A stretch of DNA of 64,000 nucleotides, from positions 1 to 64,000 of the forward strand of contig NZ_BOOY01000019.1 of assembly GCF_016863475.1 (NCBI RefSeq). Reading direction: 5' to 3'. Positions 28,845-39,746 of the stretch are shown piece by piece. The notes beneath the pieces are model-generated. The model saw nothing but the letters and a program-made list of their open reading frames with translations, made no database searches and was not told the origin of the DNA. Made by a program: the position numbers and the translations under genes. This DNA comes from Spirilliplanes yamanashiensis (lineage in GTDB: Bacteria > Actinomycetota > Actinomycetes > Mycobacteriales > Micromonosporaceae). The stretch's first letter is position 1. Each line of letters begins with the position of its first letter.

Positions 28845-28956
28845 GCCCATCAGGCTAGTCTCTCCTCCGGGTCGGCGCGGACCGACCCCGATGCGGTCGA
28901 ACGGAGTGTCGCGGGCACCGGCGACCGCGCGGAAAAGCCTAGACCCTCACGGACGG

Positions 28957-28991
28957 CGACGGCCCGCCGCACACCGCGCGGCGGGCCGTCG
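28957..28991 (-). terminator. Terminator of the gltB-gltD operon
   Basis: A 14-bp perfect stem, CGACGGCCCGCCGC (28957-28970) against GCGGCGGGCCGTCG (28978-28991), loop 7 bases. It starts 18 bases past the gltD stop. Confidence 0.85.
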
Positions 28992-29008
28992 TGGCCGGTT
29001 CCGGAACC

Positions 29009-30484
29009 TCAGTGCACCGCGAGCGGCTGCTGCGACGACGTGACGGGCGCCGGCAGCTCGCCGTTGCCGCCGAGGTAGTTGTGGATGGCGGCGGCCGCCG
29101 CCCGCCCCTCGGCGATGGCCCACACGATGAGCGAGGCGCCGCGGTGCATGTCGCCCGCCACGAACACCCCGTCGGTGCTGGTCTGCCAGTCCTTGCGGGC
29201 GTCCAGCGCGCCGCGCCGGTTGCGCTCGACGCCGAACTGCTCCAGCAGCGGCTGCTGCTCGGTGCCCTCGAAGCCGATGGCCAGCAGCACCAGGTCGGCG
29301 CGGATCTCCCGCTCGGTGCCCGGCTTCGGCGTGACGACCCGGCGGCCGTCGACGCGCGACACGGTGACCTCGGCGATCCGGGCGGCGCGCACGTTGCCGT
29401 CCTCGTCGCCGACGAACTCCAGCACCGCGACGGCGAAGACGCGCTCGCCGCCCTCCTCGTGGGCCGGGTAGTTGCGCAGCACCCACGGCCACGTGGGCCA
29501 CGGGTCGCGGTCGCCGGCCCGGTCCTCGGGGGGACGCGGGTAGTTGTCGAGCTGCACGACGGCGGCGGCGCCCTGGCGGTGCGCCACGCCGAGGCAGTCG
29601 GCGCCGGTGTCGCCGCCGCCGATGATCAGCACGTGCTTGCCGGCGGCGTCGATCGGCGTGCTGTCCTGCAGGCCCGCGACGACCCGGTTGGCCGGGACGA
29701 GGTGGTCCATGGCCAGGTGGATGCCCTTGAGCTCGCGCCCCGGGGTGTCCGTGGTGTCGCGGCCGGCGAGCGCGCCGCAGGCCAGCAGCACCGCGTCGTG
29801 GGCCTCGCGCAGCTGCTCGGCGGTGATGTCGACGCCCACGTTCACCGACGTGCGGAACTGGACGCCCTCCGCCCGCATCTGCTCGAGCCGGGCGTCGATG
29901 CGCTCCTTCTCCAGCTTGAAGTCGGGGATGCCGTAGCGCAGCAGGCCGCCGATGGCGTCGTCGCGCTCGTACACGGTGACGTCGTGTCCCGCCCGGGCCA
30001 GCTGCTGGGCGGCGGCGAGCCCGGCCGGCCCGGAACCCACCACGGCCACCGACCTGCCGGACTTCACCGGGGCGGGCTGCGGCACCACGTACCCGAGGTC
30101 GAAGGCGTGGTTGGCGATCTCCACCTCGACCTGCTTGATGGCGACGGGGTCGTCGCCGAGGCCGAGGACGCAGGCCGCCTCGCACGGCGCCGGGCACAGC
30201 CGGCCCGTGAACTCGGGGAAGTTGTTCGTGGCGTGCAGCGACTCCGCCGCCGACGCCCAGGCGCCGGTGCGGACCAGGTCGTTCCAGTCCGGGATGCGGT
30301 TGCCCAGCGGGCAGCCGTCGTGGCAGAACGGGATGCCGCAGTCCATGCACCGGGTGGCCTGGTCGCGGATGAGCTCCTCACCCGCGGGCGGGTAGACCTC
30401 CCGGTAGTCCCGGATGCGCACCGGGACCGGGCGGCGCTTCGGCAGCTGCCGCTCGTAGCGAAGGAAACCGTTCGGATCAGGCAC
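29009..30484 (-). CDS. gltD: Glutamate synthase small subunit (NADPH)
   Basis: A 491-residue FAD flavoprotein that passes electrons from NAD(P)H to GltB. The N-terminal iron-sulfur region has [23 protein letters not shown]-like spacing and [12 protein letters not shown]. The FAD-binding loop is [21 protein letters not shown], and the NADPH loop is [19 protein letters not shown] closing [18 protein letters not shown] places the flavin. The GTG start at 30484 overlaps the gltB stop by 8 bases. Together with gltB it converts glutamine and 2-oxoglutarate to two glutamates. Confidence 0.96.
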   Translation of the reverse strand: MPDPNGFLRYERQLPKRRPVPVRIRDYREVYPPAGEELIRDQATRCMDCGIPFCHDGCPLGNRIPDWNDLVRTGAWASAAESLHATNNFPEFTGRLCPAPCEAACVLGLGDDPVAIKQVEVEIANHAFDLGYVVPQPAPVKSGRSVAVVGSGPAGLAAAQQLARAGHDVTVYERDDAIGGLLRYGIPDFKLEKERIDARLEQMRAEGVQFRTSVNVGVDITAEQLREAHDAVLLACGALAGRDTTDTPGRELKGIHLAMDHLVPANRVVAGLQDSTPIDAAGKHVLIIGGGDTGADCLGVAHRQGAAAVVQLDNYPRPPEDRAGDRDPWPTWPWVLRNYPAHEEGGERVFAVAVLEFVGDEDGNVRAARIAEVTVSRVDGRRVVTPKPGTEREIRADLVLLAIGFEGTEQQPLLEQFGVERNRRGALDARKDWQTSTDGVFVAGDMHRGASLIVWAIAEGRAAAAAIHNYLGGNGELPAPVTSSQQPLAVH

Positions 30485-33400
30485 GGGTGACCCCCATAAC
30501 CGCCTCGTCGACGTTCCGACCGGCAGCCTCGGCGGTACGGATGACTTCCATGACGCGCTTGTAGTCGCGCGGGACCACCGCGGTGAACTCCCCCACCGCC
30601 TCGGGCCAGCGCTTGAGCAGCCGCTCGGCCACCGCCGAGTCGGTCTCCGCGAAGTGCTTCTGCACCAGGGCGTGCAGGGTCTCCTGCTCGGCGTCCGTCA
30701 GCGGGGTCAGGTCGACCAGCTCCGGGTTGACCCGCTCGGCGTCGAGCCGCCAGATGAACGCGGTGCCGCCGCTCATGCCCGCGGCGAAGTTGCGCCCCGT
30801 CGGGCCGAGCACCACCACGGTGCCGCCGGTCATGTACTCGCAGCCGTGGTCGCCCACGCCCTCGACGACCGCGACGCCGCCGGAGTTGCGCACCGCGAAC
30901 CGCTCGCCGGCCCGGCCGCGCAGGAAGACCTCGCCCGCGGTGGCGCCGTACAGGATCGTGTTGCCCGCGATGATGTTGTCCTCCGCCGCGAACGGCGCCG
31001 ACTCGTCGGGCCGCACGATCAGCCGGCCGCCCGACAGGCCCTTGCCGACGTAATCGTTCACGTCGCCGATGAGCCGCAGCGTGACGCCGCGCGGCAGGAA
31101 CGCGCCGAACGACTGCCCGCCGGTGCCGCGCAGGGTGAACGCGATCGTGTCGTCGGGCAGGCCGTTGCCGCCGTAGCGGCGGGCCACCTCGCCGCCGAGC
31201 ATCGCGCCGACGCTGCGGTGCTCGTTGCGCACCGCCACGTCCGCCGCCACCGGCGTGCCGTCGAGCAGTGCGGGCCGGGCGAGCGCGATCAGCTCGTTGT
31301 CGAGCGCCTTGTCCAGGCCGTGGTCCTGGGCGACGATGCCGCGCCGGGACGCGCCCTCGGGCAGGTCCGGCACGTGCAGCACCGGGGCCAGGTCGAGGTG
31401 GTGGGCCTTCCAGTGGTCGACCGCCGGCTCGACGTCGAGCACCTCGGCGTGGCCGATCGCCTCGTCGATGGAGCGGAAGCCCAGCTGCGCCAGGTACGCC
31501 CGCACCTCCTCGGCGATGAACAGGAAGAAGTTCTCCACGAACTCCGGCTTGCCGGTGTACCGCTCGCGCAGCACCGGGTTCTGGGTGGCGATGCCAACCG
31601 GGCAGGTGTCGAGGTGACAGACGCGCATCATGATGCACCCGCTGACGATCAGCGGCGCGGTGGCGAAGCCGTACTCCTCGGCGCCCAGCAGCGCCGCCAC
31701 GACGACGTCGCGGCCGGTCTTGAGCTGGCCGTCGACCTGCACGACGACGCGGTCGCGCAGCTTGTTCAGCAGCAGCGTCTGCTGCGCCTCGGCCAGGCCC
31801 AGCTCCCACGGCGTGCCCGCGTGCTTGAGCGAGTTCAGCGGCGACGCGCCCGTGCCGCCGTCGTGGCCGGAGATGAGGATGACGTCGGCCTTCAGCTTCG
31901 CCACGCCCGCGGCGACGGTGCCGACGCCGACCTCGCTGACCAGCTTCACGTGCACCCGCGACGACGGGTTGACGTTCTTCAGGTCGTGGACGAGCTGCGC
32001 CAGGTCCTCGATGGAGTAGATGTCGTGGTGCGGCGGCGGCGAGATCAGGCCGACGCCCGGCGTGGCGTGCCGGGTCTTGGCGATCCACGGCCACACCTTG
32101 TTGCCGGGCAGCTGGCCGCCCTCGCCGGGCTTCGCGCCCTGCGCCATCTTGATCTGGATGTCGTCGGCGTTCACCAGGTACTCGGTGGTGACGCCGAACC
32201 GGCCGGACGCGACCTGCTTGATCGCGGAGCGGCGCGCCGGGTCGTACAGGCGCTCGACGTCCTCGCCGCCCTCGCCGGTGTTCGACTTGCCGCCGAGGCG
32301 GTTCATCGCGACGGCCAGGGTCTCGTGCGACTCGGCGGAGATCGAGCCGTACGACATGGCGCCGGTGGAGAACCGCTTGACGATCTCGCTGACCGGCTCG
32401 ACCTCGTCGATCGGCACCGGCGGGCGCACGCCCTCGCGGAACGTGAACAGCCCGCGCAGGTGGCCGGCCTTCGCGGCCAGCTCGTCGACCTTCTGCGTGT
32501 ACTTCTGGAAGACGTCGTACTGCTTGCTGCGGGTGGCGTGCTGCAGCAGGAAGACGGTCTCCGGGTTGAACAGGTGGACCTCGCCCTCGCGGCGCCACTG
32601 GTACTCGCCGCCGACCTCGAGGCGCCGGTGGGTGCGCTCGGCCGCGTTCGACGGGTACGCCTTGGCGTGCCGCGCCGCGACCTCGGCGTGGATCTCGGCC
32701 AGCCCGGCGCCGCCGATCTTGCCGGAGGTGCCGGCGAAGTAGCGCTCCAGCAGCCGGTGGTCGAGGCCGACCGCCTCGAACACCTGCGCGCCGCAGTACG
32801 AGGACACCGTCGAGATGCCCATCTTCGACATGATCTTCAGGACGCCCTTGCCGAGCGCCTTGACGTAGTTGCGCACCGCGGTGCGCGGCTCGACGCCCGC
32901 CAGCGCGCCCGTGGTGATGAGGTCCTCGACGCTCTCGAACGCCAGGTACGGGTTGACCGCGGCGGCGCCGTAGCCGATCAGCACGGCGGCGTGGTGCACC
33001 TCGCGGGCGTCGCCGGACTCGACGACCAGCGCGACCTGGGTGCGGGTCTGCTCGCGCACCAGGTGCTGGTGCACGGCCGCGGTGAGCAGCAGCGACGGGA
33101 TCGGCGCCAGCTCGGCGTTGGAGTCGCGGTCGCTGAGCACCAGGATCCGCACGCCGTCCTCGATGGCCTCGGACACGTGCCGGCAGATCTGGGTCAGGCG
33201 GGCCTTGATGCCGGCGGCGCCGTCGCGCAGCGGGTACAGGCCGGACACCCGGGTGGCCTTGAAGCCGGGCAGGTCGCCGTCGTCGTCGATCGACAGCAGC
33301 TTCGCCAGCTCGTCGTTGTCGATGATCGGGAACGGCAGCACGATCTGCCGGCAGCTCGCCGGGCCCGGGTCGAGCAGGTTGCCCTCCGGGCCGATCGTCG

Positions 33401-35045
33401 AGGACAGGCTGGTGACCAGCTCCTCGCGGATCGCGTCCAGCGGCGGGTTCGTCACCTGGGCGAACAGCTGGTGGAAGTAGTCGAACAGCAGCCGCGGCCG
33501 GGTCGACAGCGGCGAGATGGGCGTGTCGGTGCCCATCGAGCCGAGCGGCTCGGCGCCCGAGCGCGCCATCGGCGCGACCAGGATCTTCAGCTCCTCCTCG
33601 GAGTAGCCGAACGTCTGCTGGCGGCGCAGCACCGAGTCGTGGGTGTAGACGGTGTGCTCGCGCGGCGGCAGGTCGGCCAGCTTGATGAGGCCCGCGTGCA
33701 GCCAGTCGTCGTACGGCTCGGCGGCGGCCAGCTCGGCCTTGATCTCCTCGTCGTGCGCGATGGTGCCGCGCGCGGTGTCGACGAGGAACATCTTGCCGGG
33801 CTGCAGGCGGCCCTTGGCGACGACGGTGGCCGGGTCGAGGTCGAGCACGCCCGCCTCGCTGCCCAGCACGACCAGGCCGTCGGAGGTGTGCCACCAGCGG
33901 CCCGGGCGCAGGCCGTTGCGGTCCAGGACCGCGCCGATGATCGTGCCGTCGGTGAACGCCACCGACGCCGGGCCGTCCCACGGCTCCATCAGGCTGGCGT
34001 GGAAGCGGTAGAACGAGCGCTTCGCCGGGTCCATGCCCGGGTCGTTCTCCCACGCCTCCGGGATCATCATGAGCACCGCGTGCGGCAGGCTGCGCCCGGC
34101 CATGTGCAGCAGCTCGAGGACCTCGTCGAAGTTCGCCGAGTCGGAGGCGTCCGGCGTGCAGATCGGGAACAGCCGCTTGATGTTGCCCGGCACCTGCTTG
34201 CTGGCCAGCAGCGCCTCGCGGGCCTGCATCCAGTTCTTGTTGCCCCGGATCGTGTTGATCTCGCCGTTGTGGGCGATGAACCGGTACGGGTGCGCCAGCG
34301 GCCACGACGGGAACGTGTTCGTCGAGAAGCGCGAGTGCACCAGCGCGATGGCGCTGTCGACCCGCTCGTCGACCAGGTCGGGGAAGAACTCCGGCAGCTG
34401 GTCGGGCGTCAGCATGCCCTTGAAGGTCATGGTGCGCGACGACAGCGACGGGAAGTAGGCGGCGATGCCGCGCTCGGCGGTCTCGCGCTCGGTCTGCTTG
34501 CGGATGCAGAACGCCACCCGGTCGAGGTCGACGCCGGACAGCGGCGTGCCGGCCCGCTCGACGCCGTCGGCCGTGCGCGTGTCGGTGAGCCGGTGCGCGC
34601 CGAGGAACACCTGGCGGATGCGCGGGCGCGCCGCCTCGGCGGACTCCCCCAGCCCGGACGGGTCGACCGGCACGTCGCGCCAGCCGAGGATGTCGCCGCC
34701 CTCGACGAGGGCGTACTTCTCCAGGATGGTGACCGCGCGGGCCGCCTCCGCCTCGCCGGCGGGCAGGAACACGTGGCCGGTGGCGTAACGCCCCGCGGGC
34801 GGCAGGTCGAAGTCGACGACCGCGCGGAAGTAGGCGTCCGGGACCTGGATCATGATGCCGGCGCCGTCGCCGGTGTTGTGCTCGGCGCCGCGGGCGCCCC
34901 GGTGGTCCAGGCGGATCAGGGCCGACAGGCCTTTCGCGACCACGTCGTGGGAGCGACGGCCGTGCAGGTCCGCCACGAACGCGACACCGCAGGCGTCACG
35001 CTCGTGCTGCGGGTCGTAAAGCCCCTGGGGGTGCGGAAGAGCCAC
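30477..35045 (-). CDS. gltB: Glutamate synthase large subunit
   Basis: A 1522-residue enzyme. The N-terminal glutaminase has catalytic Cys in [13 protein letters not shown] (normally exposed by propeptide removal). The central and FMN-binding synthase domains include [16 protein letters not shown] and [19 protein letters not shown]. The 3Fe-4S cluster cysteines are in [19 protein letters not shown], and the C-terminal GXGXG beta-helix follows ([20 protein letters not shown]). I prefer GTG at 35045, which has AGGAGG four bases upstream, over the ATG at 35063. The gene heads the gltB-gltD operon for ammonium assimilation. Confidence 0.96.
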   Translation of the reverse strand: MALPHPQGLYDPQHERDACGVAFVADLHGRRSHDVVAKGLSALIRLDHRGARGAEHNTGDGAGIMIQVPDAYFRAVVDFDLPPAGRYATGHVFLPAGEAEAARAVTILEKYALVEGGDILGWRDVPVDPSGLGESAEAARPRIRQVFLGAHRLTDTRTADGVERAGTPLSGVDLDRVAFCIRKQTERETAERGIAAYFPSLSSRTMTFKGMLTPDQLPEFFPDLVDERVDSAIALVHSRFSTNTFPSWPLAHPYRFIAHNGEINTIRGNKNWMQAREALLASKQVPGNIKRLFPICTPDASDSANFDEVLELLHMAGRSLPHAVLMMIPEAWENDPGMDPAKRSFYRFHASLMEPWDGPASVAFTDGTIIGAVLDRNGLRPGRWWHTSDGLVVLGSEAGVLDLDPATVVAKGRLQPGKMFLVDTARGTIAHDEEIKAELAAAEPYDDWLHAGLIKLADLPPREHTVYTHDSVLRRQQTFGYSEEELKILVAPMARSGAEPLGSMGTDTPISPLSTRPRLLFDYFHQLFAQVTNPPLDAIREELVTSLSSTIGPEGNLLDPGPASCRQIVLPFPIIDNDELAKLLSIDDDGDLPGFKATRVSGLYPLRDGAAGIKARLTQICRHVSEAIEDGVRILVLSDRDSNAELAPIPSLLLTAAVHQHLVREQTRTQVALVVESGDAREVHHAAVLIGYGAAAVNPYLAFESVEDLITTGALAGVEPRTAVRNYVKALGKGVLKIMSKMGISTVSSYCGAQVFEAVGLDHRLLERYFAGTSGKIGGAGLAEIHAEVAARHAKAYPSNAAERTHRRLEVGGEYQWRREGEVHLFNPETVFLLQHATRSKQYDVFQKYTQKVDELAAKAGHLRGLFTFREGVRPPVPIDEVEPVSEIVKRFSTGAMSYGSISAESHETLAVAMNRLGGKSNTGEGGEDVERLYDPARRSAIKQVASGRFGVTTEYLVNADDIQIKMAQGAKPGEGGQLPGNKVWPWIAKTRHATPGVGLISPPPHHDIYSIEDLAQLVHDLKNVNPSSRVHVKLVSEVGVGTVAAGVAKLKADVILISGHDGGTGASPLNSLKHAGTPWELGLAEAQQTLLLNKLRDRVVVQVDGQLKTGRDVVVAALLGAEEYGFATAPLIVSGCIMMRVCHLDTCPVGIATQNPVLRERYTGKPEFVENFFLFIAEEVRAYLAQLGFRSIDEAIGHAEVLDVEPAVDHWKAHHLDLAPVLHVPDLPEGASRRGIVAQDHGLDKALDNELIALARPALLDGTPVAADVAVRNEHRSVGAMLGGEVARRYGGNGLPDDTIAFTLRGTGGQSFGAFLPRGVTLRLIGDVNDYVGKGLSGGRLIVRPDESAPFAAEDNIIAGNTILYGATAGEVFLRGRAGERFAVRNSGGVAVVEGVGDHGCEYMTGGTVVVLGPTGRNFAAGMSGGTAFIWRLDAERVNPELVDLTPLTDAEQETLHALVQKHFAETDSAVAERLLKRWPEAVGEFTAVVPRDYKRVMEVIRTAEAAGRNVDEAVMGVTRA

Positions 35046-35110
35046 CGGGCCTCCTGTCGTCACTGGTGCATGTCAAGGTCGGGACGACGTCGGCCCTGCA
35101 AAGTCGCTCA

Positions 35111-35153
35111 AGTCTACGTTAAGGCTCACCGATCTCCGCCAGGTGCGGAGATC
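35111..35153 (-). promoter_or_regulatory. gltB -10 candidate and 9-bp inverted repeat
   Basis: TAGACT on the minus strand (35116-35111) is a good -10 for gltB and gives a leader of about 60 bases. Upstream, GATCTCCGC (35131-35139) and GCGGAGATC (35145-35153) form a perfect 9-bp inverted repeat with a 5-base loop. It lies in the gap between divergent gltB and a GNAT gene, about 15-37 bases upstream of the -10, where a nitrogen regulator could bind. It does not look like a GlnR site. Confidence 0.45.
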
Positions 35154-35202
35154 ACAGTTTCCGGTCCGGCACCGCCAGGGTGCGACCCGATAGTCTCGCG
35201 CG

Positions 35203-36087
35203 ATGGCGCATCCCACACCCGACGACGACGTCTTCGACCGCCTGGAACGCTTCTACGACGCGGTGCCTCGCGACAGCGCCGTCGCGGAGGACTTCGGTGG
35301 CCTCGTGCTGTTCGTCCGCAACGGTGCGGGGTGGCCGTATTATGCCCGGCCCCGGCTGGACCCGACAGGGCCACCCACCGCCGCCGACATCACCGCCGTC
35401 CGGGAGCGGCAGCGGGAGCTGGGCGCGCCGGAGGCGTTCGAGTGGGTCCATGAAACCACACCGGACCTGCTGGCCGTCGCACGCTCGGCCGGGCTGTCGG
35501 TGCTGATGGCCCCGCTGATGGTGCTGGACACCTCCGCGCTGCCCCAGCCGGCGGCGCTCAGCGGGGTGCCGGTGACCGTCCTCGACCCGGCCGCGCCCTC
35601 GTTCGACCGGCAGCTGGCCGAGCGGCGCGCGGTGGCGCAGGTGGCGTTCACCGCCGACGCCGTCGCCGCCGGCGGGCCGGTGCTGCTCGGCTCGGGGCCG
35701 CAGCTCGCCGCGGCCGGGCCCGCCGAGCGCGACGCCGTGCCGCCGCCCGGCGCGGACGAGGTGGCCGAGGAGCGCCGCCGGCACGCCAGCGGCCGCATCA
35801 CCTCCGCCGTGGCGGGCACGCCGGCCGAGGGCGCGCTGTCCAGCGGCGTGCTCCAGCGGGTCGGCGACGTCGCCGAGATCGCCGGGGTGGCCACCCTGCC
35901 GTCGGCGCGCCGGCGCGGCCTGGGCTCGGCGGTCACCGCCGCGCTGGCGGCGCACGCCCTCACCGCCGGGGCCGACCTGGTGTTCCTCAGCGCGGCCAGC
36001 GACGACGTGGCCCGGCTGTACGCCGCGATCGGCTTCCGCCGGATCGGCACGGCGTGCGTGGCCGAGCCGCAGGCCGAGGTGGGCTGA
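35203..36087 (+). CDS. GNAT family N-acetyltransferase
   Basis: A 294-residue protein with a C-terminal GNAT core: VAEIAGVATLPSARRRGLGSA (acetyl-CoA loop) and LSAASDDVARLYAAIGFRRIGTAC. The N-terminal 120 residues are a related but degenerate lobe containing FVRNGAGWPYYARPRL. The ATG at 35203 follows a TAGTCT hexamer by 6 bases, a leaderless start. It is divergent from gltB. The substrate is unknown. Confidence 0.86.
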   Translation: MAHPTPDDDVFDRLERFYDAVPRDSAVAEDFGGLVLFVRNGAGWPYYARPRLDPTGPPTAADITAVRERQRELGAPEAFEWVHETTPDLLAVARSAGLSVLMAPLMVLDTSALPQPAALSGVPVTVLDPAAPSFDRQLAERRAVAQVAFTADAVAAGGPVLLGSGPQLAAAGPAERDAVPPPGADEVAEERRRHASGRITSAVAGTPAEGALSSGVLQRVGDVAEIAGVATLPSARRRGLGSAVTAALAAHALTAGADLVFLSAASDDVARLYAAIGFRRIGTACVAEPQAEVG

Positions 36088-36106
36088 CCGGGGCTGAGTC
36101 CGGCCG

Positions 36107-37279
36107 TCAGGCCGGGGGCTGCCACGGGGTCTCGTTGCGGCCCAGCAGGCGCGGGGCCAGGTTCGCCAGCGCCGCGTCGCGGGCGCGCAGGGCCAGCCGG
36201 CCGCGCGCCTGCACCGCCGCCGACATGCGCCGGGTCTGCCGCACGATGCCCGCCGTGCGGGGCCGGCGGGTGCGGCTGTAGCCCTCGACCGCGCAGCGCA
36301 GGGCGTCGCCCGGCGCGGCGTCCGCGACGGCGGCGGCGAGCGTCACCGCGTCCTCGAACGCCAGGCACGCGCCCTGGCCCAGGTGGTGCGGCATCGCGTG
36401 GGCCGCGTCGCCGACCAGCACCACGCCGCCGGGTCCGGCCGGGAAGCCGTACGCGCGCGGCAGCGGGCGCAGCTCGCGCACCTCGCGGTGCACCACGTCC
36501 TGCGGCCGGGTGGCGTCCAGCAGGCGCGCCACCGGCTCGTGCCACTCGGCGAACCAGCGGCACAGCAGCGCCAGCTGCTGGGCGGGCGGCTCCGGGCGGG
36601 GCGCGCCCGCGGCCGTCGCCGACCAGCACACGCCGCCGCGGCCCGCCGAGTGCTCGGCCAGCGGCGCCGCCACGAACCGGTAGCCCGCGCCGAGGGTCTC
36701 GAAGCCGTCGACCGGGCCGGGCAGCCGGAAGCCGGGCACCACGGCCTGCCACGCGGCGAAGCCCGACGCCGCCACCGCCGCCTCCGGCGCGATGTGCCGG
36801 CGCACGGCCGAGTCGATGCCGTCGGCCGCCACCAGCAGGTCGCCCTCCCAGCGGGTGTGGCCGTCGCCCACCGCCGGACGCGCCGACGGACCCGCCGACA
36901 CCGACCGCACCACCACGCCGGTGCGCACCTCCACGTCGCCGCCGAGGCCCGCGACCAGCGCCTCCAGCAGGTCCTGCCGGTGCACGGCGGCGGGCGCCTC
37001 CGCGTCGTCGGGGCGCGGGCGCGGCGTGACCAGCCACTGCCCGTCGGGCCGGCGCACGCCCAGGTCCGGCAGGGGCGCCGCGATGGACGTCCACGCGCCG
37101 CCCGGGTCGAGGGCGCGCAGCGCGCGCAGCCCGTTCGGCCACAGCACCAGCCCGGTCGGGTCGGCGGCGACCCGCTCCGCGCGTTCGAGCAGGGTCACCC
37201 GCCAGCCGGCCCGGGCGAGCGCGCCGGCGGTGGCGAGACCGGCGAGACCGGCCCCGACCACCACGGCGGTGCGCGTCAA
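36107..37279 (-). CDS. FAD-dependent monooxygenase
   Basis: A 390-residue class A flavoprotein hydroxylase. FAD loop VVVGAGLAGLATAGALARAGW at the N terminus, the middle DG motif LVAADGIDSAVRRHI and the GD motif VVLVGDAAHAMPHHLGQGA are all present. Relatives hydroxylate aromatic rings in degradation or secondary metabolism; the substrate is unknown. The start is probably TTG at 37279, six bases after GGAG. It is only 2 bases from the lgt stop, so the two genes are likely cotranscribed. Confidence 0.9.
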   Translation of the reverse strand: MTRTAVVVGAGLAGLATAGALARAGWRVTLLERAERVAADPTGLVLWPNGLRALRALDPGGAWTSIAAPLPDLGVRRPDGQWLVTPRPRPDDAEAPAAVHRQDLLEALVAGLGGDVEVRTGVVVRSVSAGPSARPAVGDGHTRWEGDLLVAADGIDSAVRRHIAPEAAVAASGFAAWQAVVPGFRLPGPVDGFETLGAGYRFVAAPLAEHSAGRGGVCWSATAAGAPRPEPPAQQLALLCRWFAEWHEPVARLLDATRPQDVVHREVRELRPLPRAYGFPAGPGGVVLVGDAAHAMPHHLGQGACLAFEDAVTLAAAVADAAPGDALRCAVEGYSRTRRPRTAGIVRQTRRMSAAVQARGRLALRARDAALANLAPRLLGRNETPWQPPA

Positions 37280-37281
37280 GG

Positions 37282-38379
37282 TCAGCTCCGGTCGTCGCCG
37301 TCGCGCGCCGCGACCGGGCCGGCCTCGGCGTCCTGCTCCGTCCGGCCGGCGTCCGGCGCCGGCTCCGGGTCCGCGGCGGGGGCCAGGTAGCCGCTGCGCT
37401 GGTACGCCAGGAACCGGTCCTCGTCGACCACCTGGTAGCCGGGCGGCGGGGCCTTCGGCGCGCGGGCCTCGCCCGCCACGTCGACCTGCGACACGTCGCC
37501 CGTGGCGCCCGGCGCGGCCGGCGCCTCGGTCGGCGCGTCCGTCGGCACCAGGAACTCGCGCGGCCCGCGGGCCCGCAGGAAGTACAGCAGCGCCGCCACG
37601 AACACGATGACCGACACGTACACGTTGATGCGCACGCCGAAGAACTCGGTCGCCTCGTCGGTGCGCATCGCCTCGATCCACACCCGGCCGAGCGTGTAGC
37701 CCATCACGTAGACGGCGAAGGCGCGGCCGCGGCCGAACTTCCACCGCCGGTCGGCGAGCAGCACGACCGCCACGACGCCGAGGTTCCACAGCGCCTCGTA
37801 CAGGAACGTCGGGTGGTACAGCTCCGGCAGCACCACCGGCTCGCCGTCGATGACGTTGGCGCGGCCCGGGTTGGCGCGGTCCATGTCGTGCACGCGCAGG
37901 CCCCACGGCAGGGTCGTGACGCCGCCGTACAGCTCGTTGTTGAACCAGTTGCCGAACCGGCCGATCGCCTGGGCCAGCGGCAGGCCGGGCGCCAGCGCGT
38001 CGGCCGCCACCGTCAGCGGGATGCCGAGCTGGCGGCACGCCAGCCAGGCGCCCACCGCGCCGCCCGCCACCGCGCCCCAGATGCCGAGGCCGCCCTCCCA
38101 GACGTAGAGGGCCCGGATCGGGTCGCCGCCGGAGCCGAAGTACTCCTGCGGCGAGGTGATCAGGTGGTAGATGCGCGCGCCGACGATGCCGAACGGCACC
38201 GCCCACACGGCGATGTCGAGGCCGGCCCACGGCGCCACGCCGCGGCGGCGCAGCCGGTACTCCATCACCAGCAGCGCCGCGACGATGCCGAGGATGATGC
38301 ACAGCGCGTAGGCGCGGATCGGGATGCCCAGCACGTCCCAGACGGCGGTGCTCGGGCTCGGAATCGCGGCGAGGGTCAC
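37282..38379 (-). CDS. lgt: Prolipoprotein diacylglyceryl transferase
   Basis: An integral membrane enzyme that moves diacylglycerol from phosphatidylglycerol to the lipobox cysteine, the first step of lipoprotein maturation (the binding protein at 12699 would be a substrate). About 365 residues, seven membrane helices, with conserved YHLIT and the signature AIGRFGNWFNNELYGG. The C-terminal 90 residues are hydrophilic and Pro/Ala/Asp-rich, common in actinobacterial Lgt. The GTG at 38379 follows TAGCGT by 8 bases and is preferred to the ATG at 38415. Confidence 0.95.
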   Translation of the reverse strand: MTLAAIPSPSTAVWDVLGIPIRAYALCIILGIVAALLVMEYRLRRRGVAPWAGLDIAVWAVPFGIVGARIYHLITSPQEYFGSGGDPIRALYVWEGGLGIWGAVAGGAVGAWLACRQLGIPLTVAADALAPGLPLAQAIGRFGNWFNNELYGGVTTLPWGLRVHDMDRANPGRANVIDGEPVVLPELYHPTFLYEALWNLGVVAVVLLADRRWKFGRGRAFAVYVMGYTLGRVWIEAMRTDEATEFFGVRINVYVSVIVFVAALLYFLRARGPREFLVPTDAPTEAPAAPGATGDVSQVDVAGEARAPKAPPPGYQVVDEDRFLAYQRSGYLAPAADPEPAPDAGRTEQDAEAGPVAARDGDDRS

Positions 38380-38493
38380 GGATGCACACGCTACCGCCGT
38401 GAGCGCCGTGCGCAATCATCCGCCCCGGTCGGCGAAATCGGGCGCACCCGCGAGCGCTGACAGCGCGCTGCGGCGGTCGTACGCTCGGTGGTC

Positions 38494-38952
38494 ATGAGCC
38501 ACCTGACCTCGGCGGTCGTCGCGGTGATCGGCGACGACGCGGGCCGTGTCCTGTTGTGTCAGCAGAGTTCCGGGCACCGGCTGTGGCAGCTGCCCGGCGG
38601 CCGGATCCGCCGCGACGAGTCCCCGGCGCACGCGGTGTGCCGCGACGTGCTCGCCGAGACCGGCCTGCGGATCGAGGTGACCGACCTGGTCGGCCTCTAC
38701 GAACTGACCGGCAACACCTGCGGCGAGGACGTGCCGGACGTGGTCATGCACGCGTTCCGCGCCGCCGTCGCGCACGGCGAGGCCCTGGTCAACGAGCCGG
38801 GCCGGATCTCCCGCGCCACCTGGTACGACCCGGGTGAGCTGCCCGAGCCGATGACGGCCACCGCCCGGGCGGCACTGGCCGACGCGGCGGCCGGGCGCTC
38901 CGGGGTGGTCCGCGCCGTGCGGCGCGACCCGGCCCGCAGCGTGGCGGTCTAG
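38494..38952 (+). CDS. NUDIX hydrolase with altered Nudix box
   Basis: A 152-residue Nudix-fold protein. The box reads G-RIRRD-E-SPAHAVC-RDVLAETGL: compared with GX5EX7REUXEEXGU, the first Glu of RE is Asp and the first Glu of EE is Ala, so metal binding may be weak. The first strand SAVVAVIGDDAGRVLLCQQ and LWQLPGGR are standard. The substrate is unknown. A TACGCT hexamer ends 8 bases before the ATG. Its TAG stop and the trpA stop on the other strand share the same CTAG (38949-38952). Confidence 0.85.
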   Translation: MSHLTSAVVAVIGDDAGRVLLCQQSSGHRLWQLPGGRIRRDESPAHAVCRDVLAETGLRIEVTDLVGLYELTGNTCGEDVPDVVMHAFRAAVAHGEALVNEPGRISRATWYDPGELPEPMTATARAALADAAAGRSGVVRAVRRDPARSVAV

Positions 38953-39746
38953 CGGCTGCGGACGCCCTCGGCCAGCTCGGCGCTCAGCTCGCGCAGCCGG
39001 CGCTCGCCGGTGGCCGCGTCCGGCGCCTCCAGGACGCACCGGACCAGCGCGCTGCCGACGATGACGCCGTCGGCGAAGGCGGCCACCTCGGCGGCCTGCG
39101 CGCCCGTGCCCACGCCCAGGCCCACGCCGACCGGCAGGTCGGGGGCGGCGGCGCGGACCCGCGCGACCAGCTCGGGCGCCTGCTGCGACACCGACGTGCG
39201 GGCGCCGGTGACGCCCATCAGCGCGGTGGCGTAGACGAAGCCGCGGCAGTGCCCCGTCGTCATCGCGATCCGATCGTCCGTCGACGACGGCGAGACCAGG
39301 AACGTGCGGTCGATGCCGTGCCGGTCGGACGCGGCGATCCACTCGCCCGCCTCGTCCGGGATCAGGTCGGGCGTGATGAGGCCGGTGGCCCCGGCGGCGG
39401 CCAGGTCGCGGGCGAACGCGTCCACGCCGTACTTCTCGATCGGGTTCCAGTAGGTCATCAGCACGACGGCCGTGCCGGTGGCGGCGACCGCCTCGATGGC
39501 CCGCAGCGTGTCGCGGGTGCGCACGCCGCCCGCCAGGGCGATGTCGCTGGCCCGCTGGATGACCGGGCCGTCCATCACCGGGTCCGAGTACGGCAACTCG
39601 ACCTCGATGACGTCGCAGCCCGCCTCGGCCATCGCCTTCATCGACGCGATGCTGTGCTCGACGGTCGGGAAGCCGGCCGGCATGCAGCCCACCAGGACCG
39701 CCCGGTCCTCGGCCTTCGCCTTCGCGAACACCTCCGAGATGCTCAC
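38949..39746 (-). CDS. trpA: Tryptophan synthase alpha chain
   Basis: A 265-residue TIM barrel that cleaves indole-3-glycerol phosphate to indole and glyceraldehyde 3-phosphate. Signatures are [35 protein letters not shown] (catalytic Glu and Asp) and the phosphate-binding [29 protein letters not shown]. The GTG start overlaps the trpB stop (GTGA), and indole is channelled to TrpB. Confidence 0.96.
   Translation of the reverse strand: MSISEVFAKAKAEDRAVLVGCMPAGFPTVEHSIASMKAMAEAGCDVIEVELPYSDPVMDGPVIQRASDIALAGGVRTRDTLRAIEAVAATGTAVVLMTYWNPIEKYGVDAFARDLAAAGATGLITPDLIPDEAGEWIAASDRHGIDRTFLVSPSSTDDRIAMTTGHCRGFVYATALMGVTGARTSVSQQAPELVARVRAAAPDLPVGVGLGVGTGAQAAEVAAFADGVIVGSALVRCVLEAPDAATGERRLRELSAELAEGVRSR

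Noticed and set aside
30654-35453. 1599-codon open frame on the plus strand opposite gltB
   Set aside because: It is the antisense of a clearly conserved gene, is rich in Val/Leu/Arg/Gly typical of antisense frames in GC-rich DNA, and has no family resemblance.
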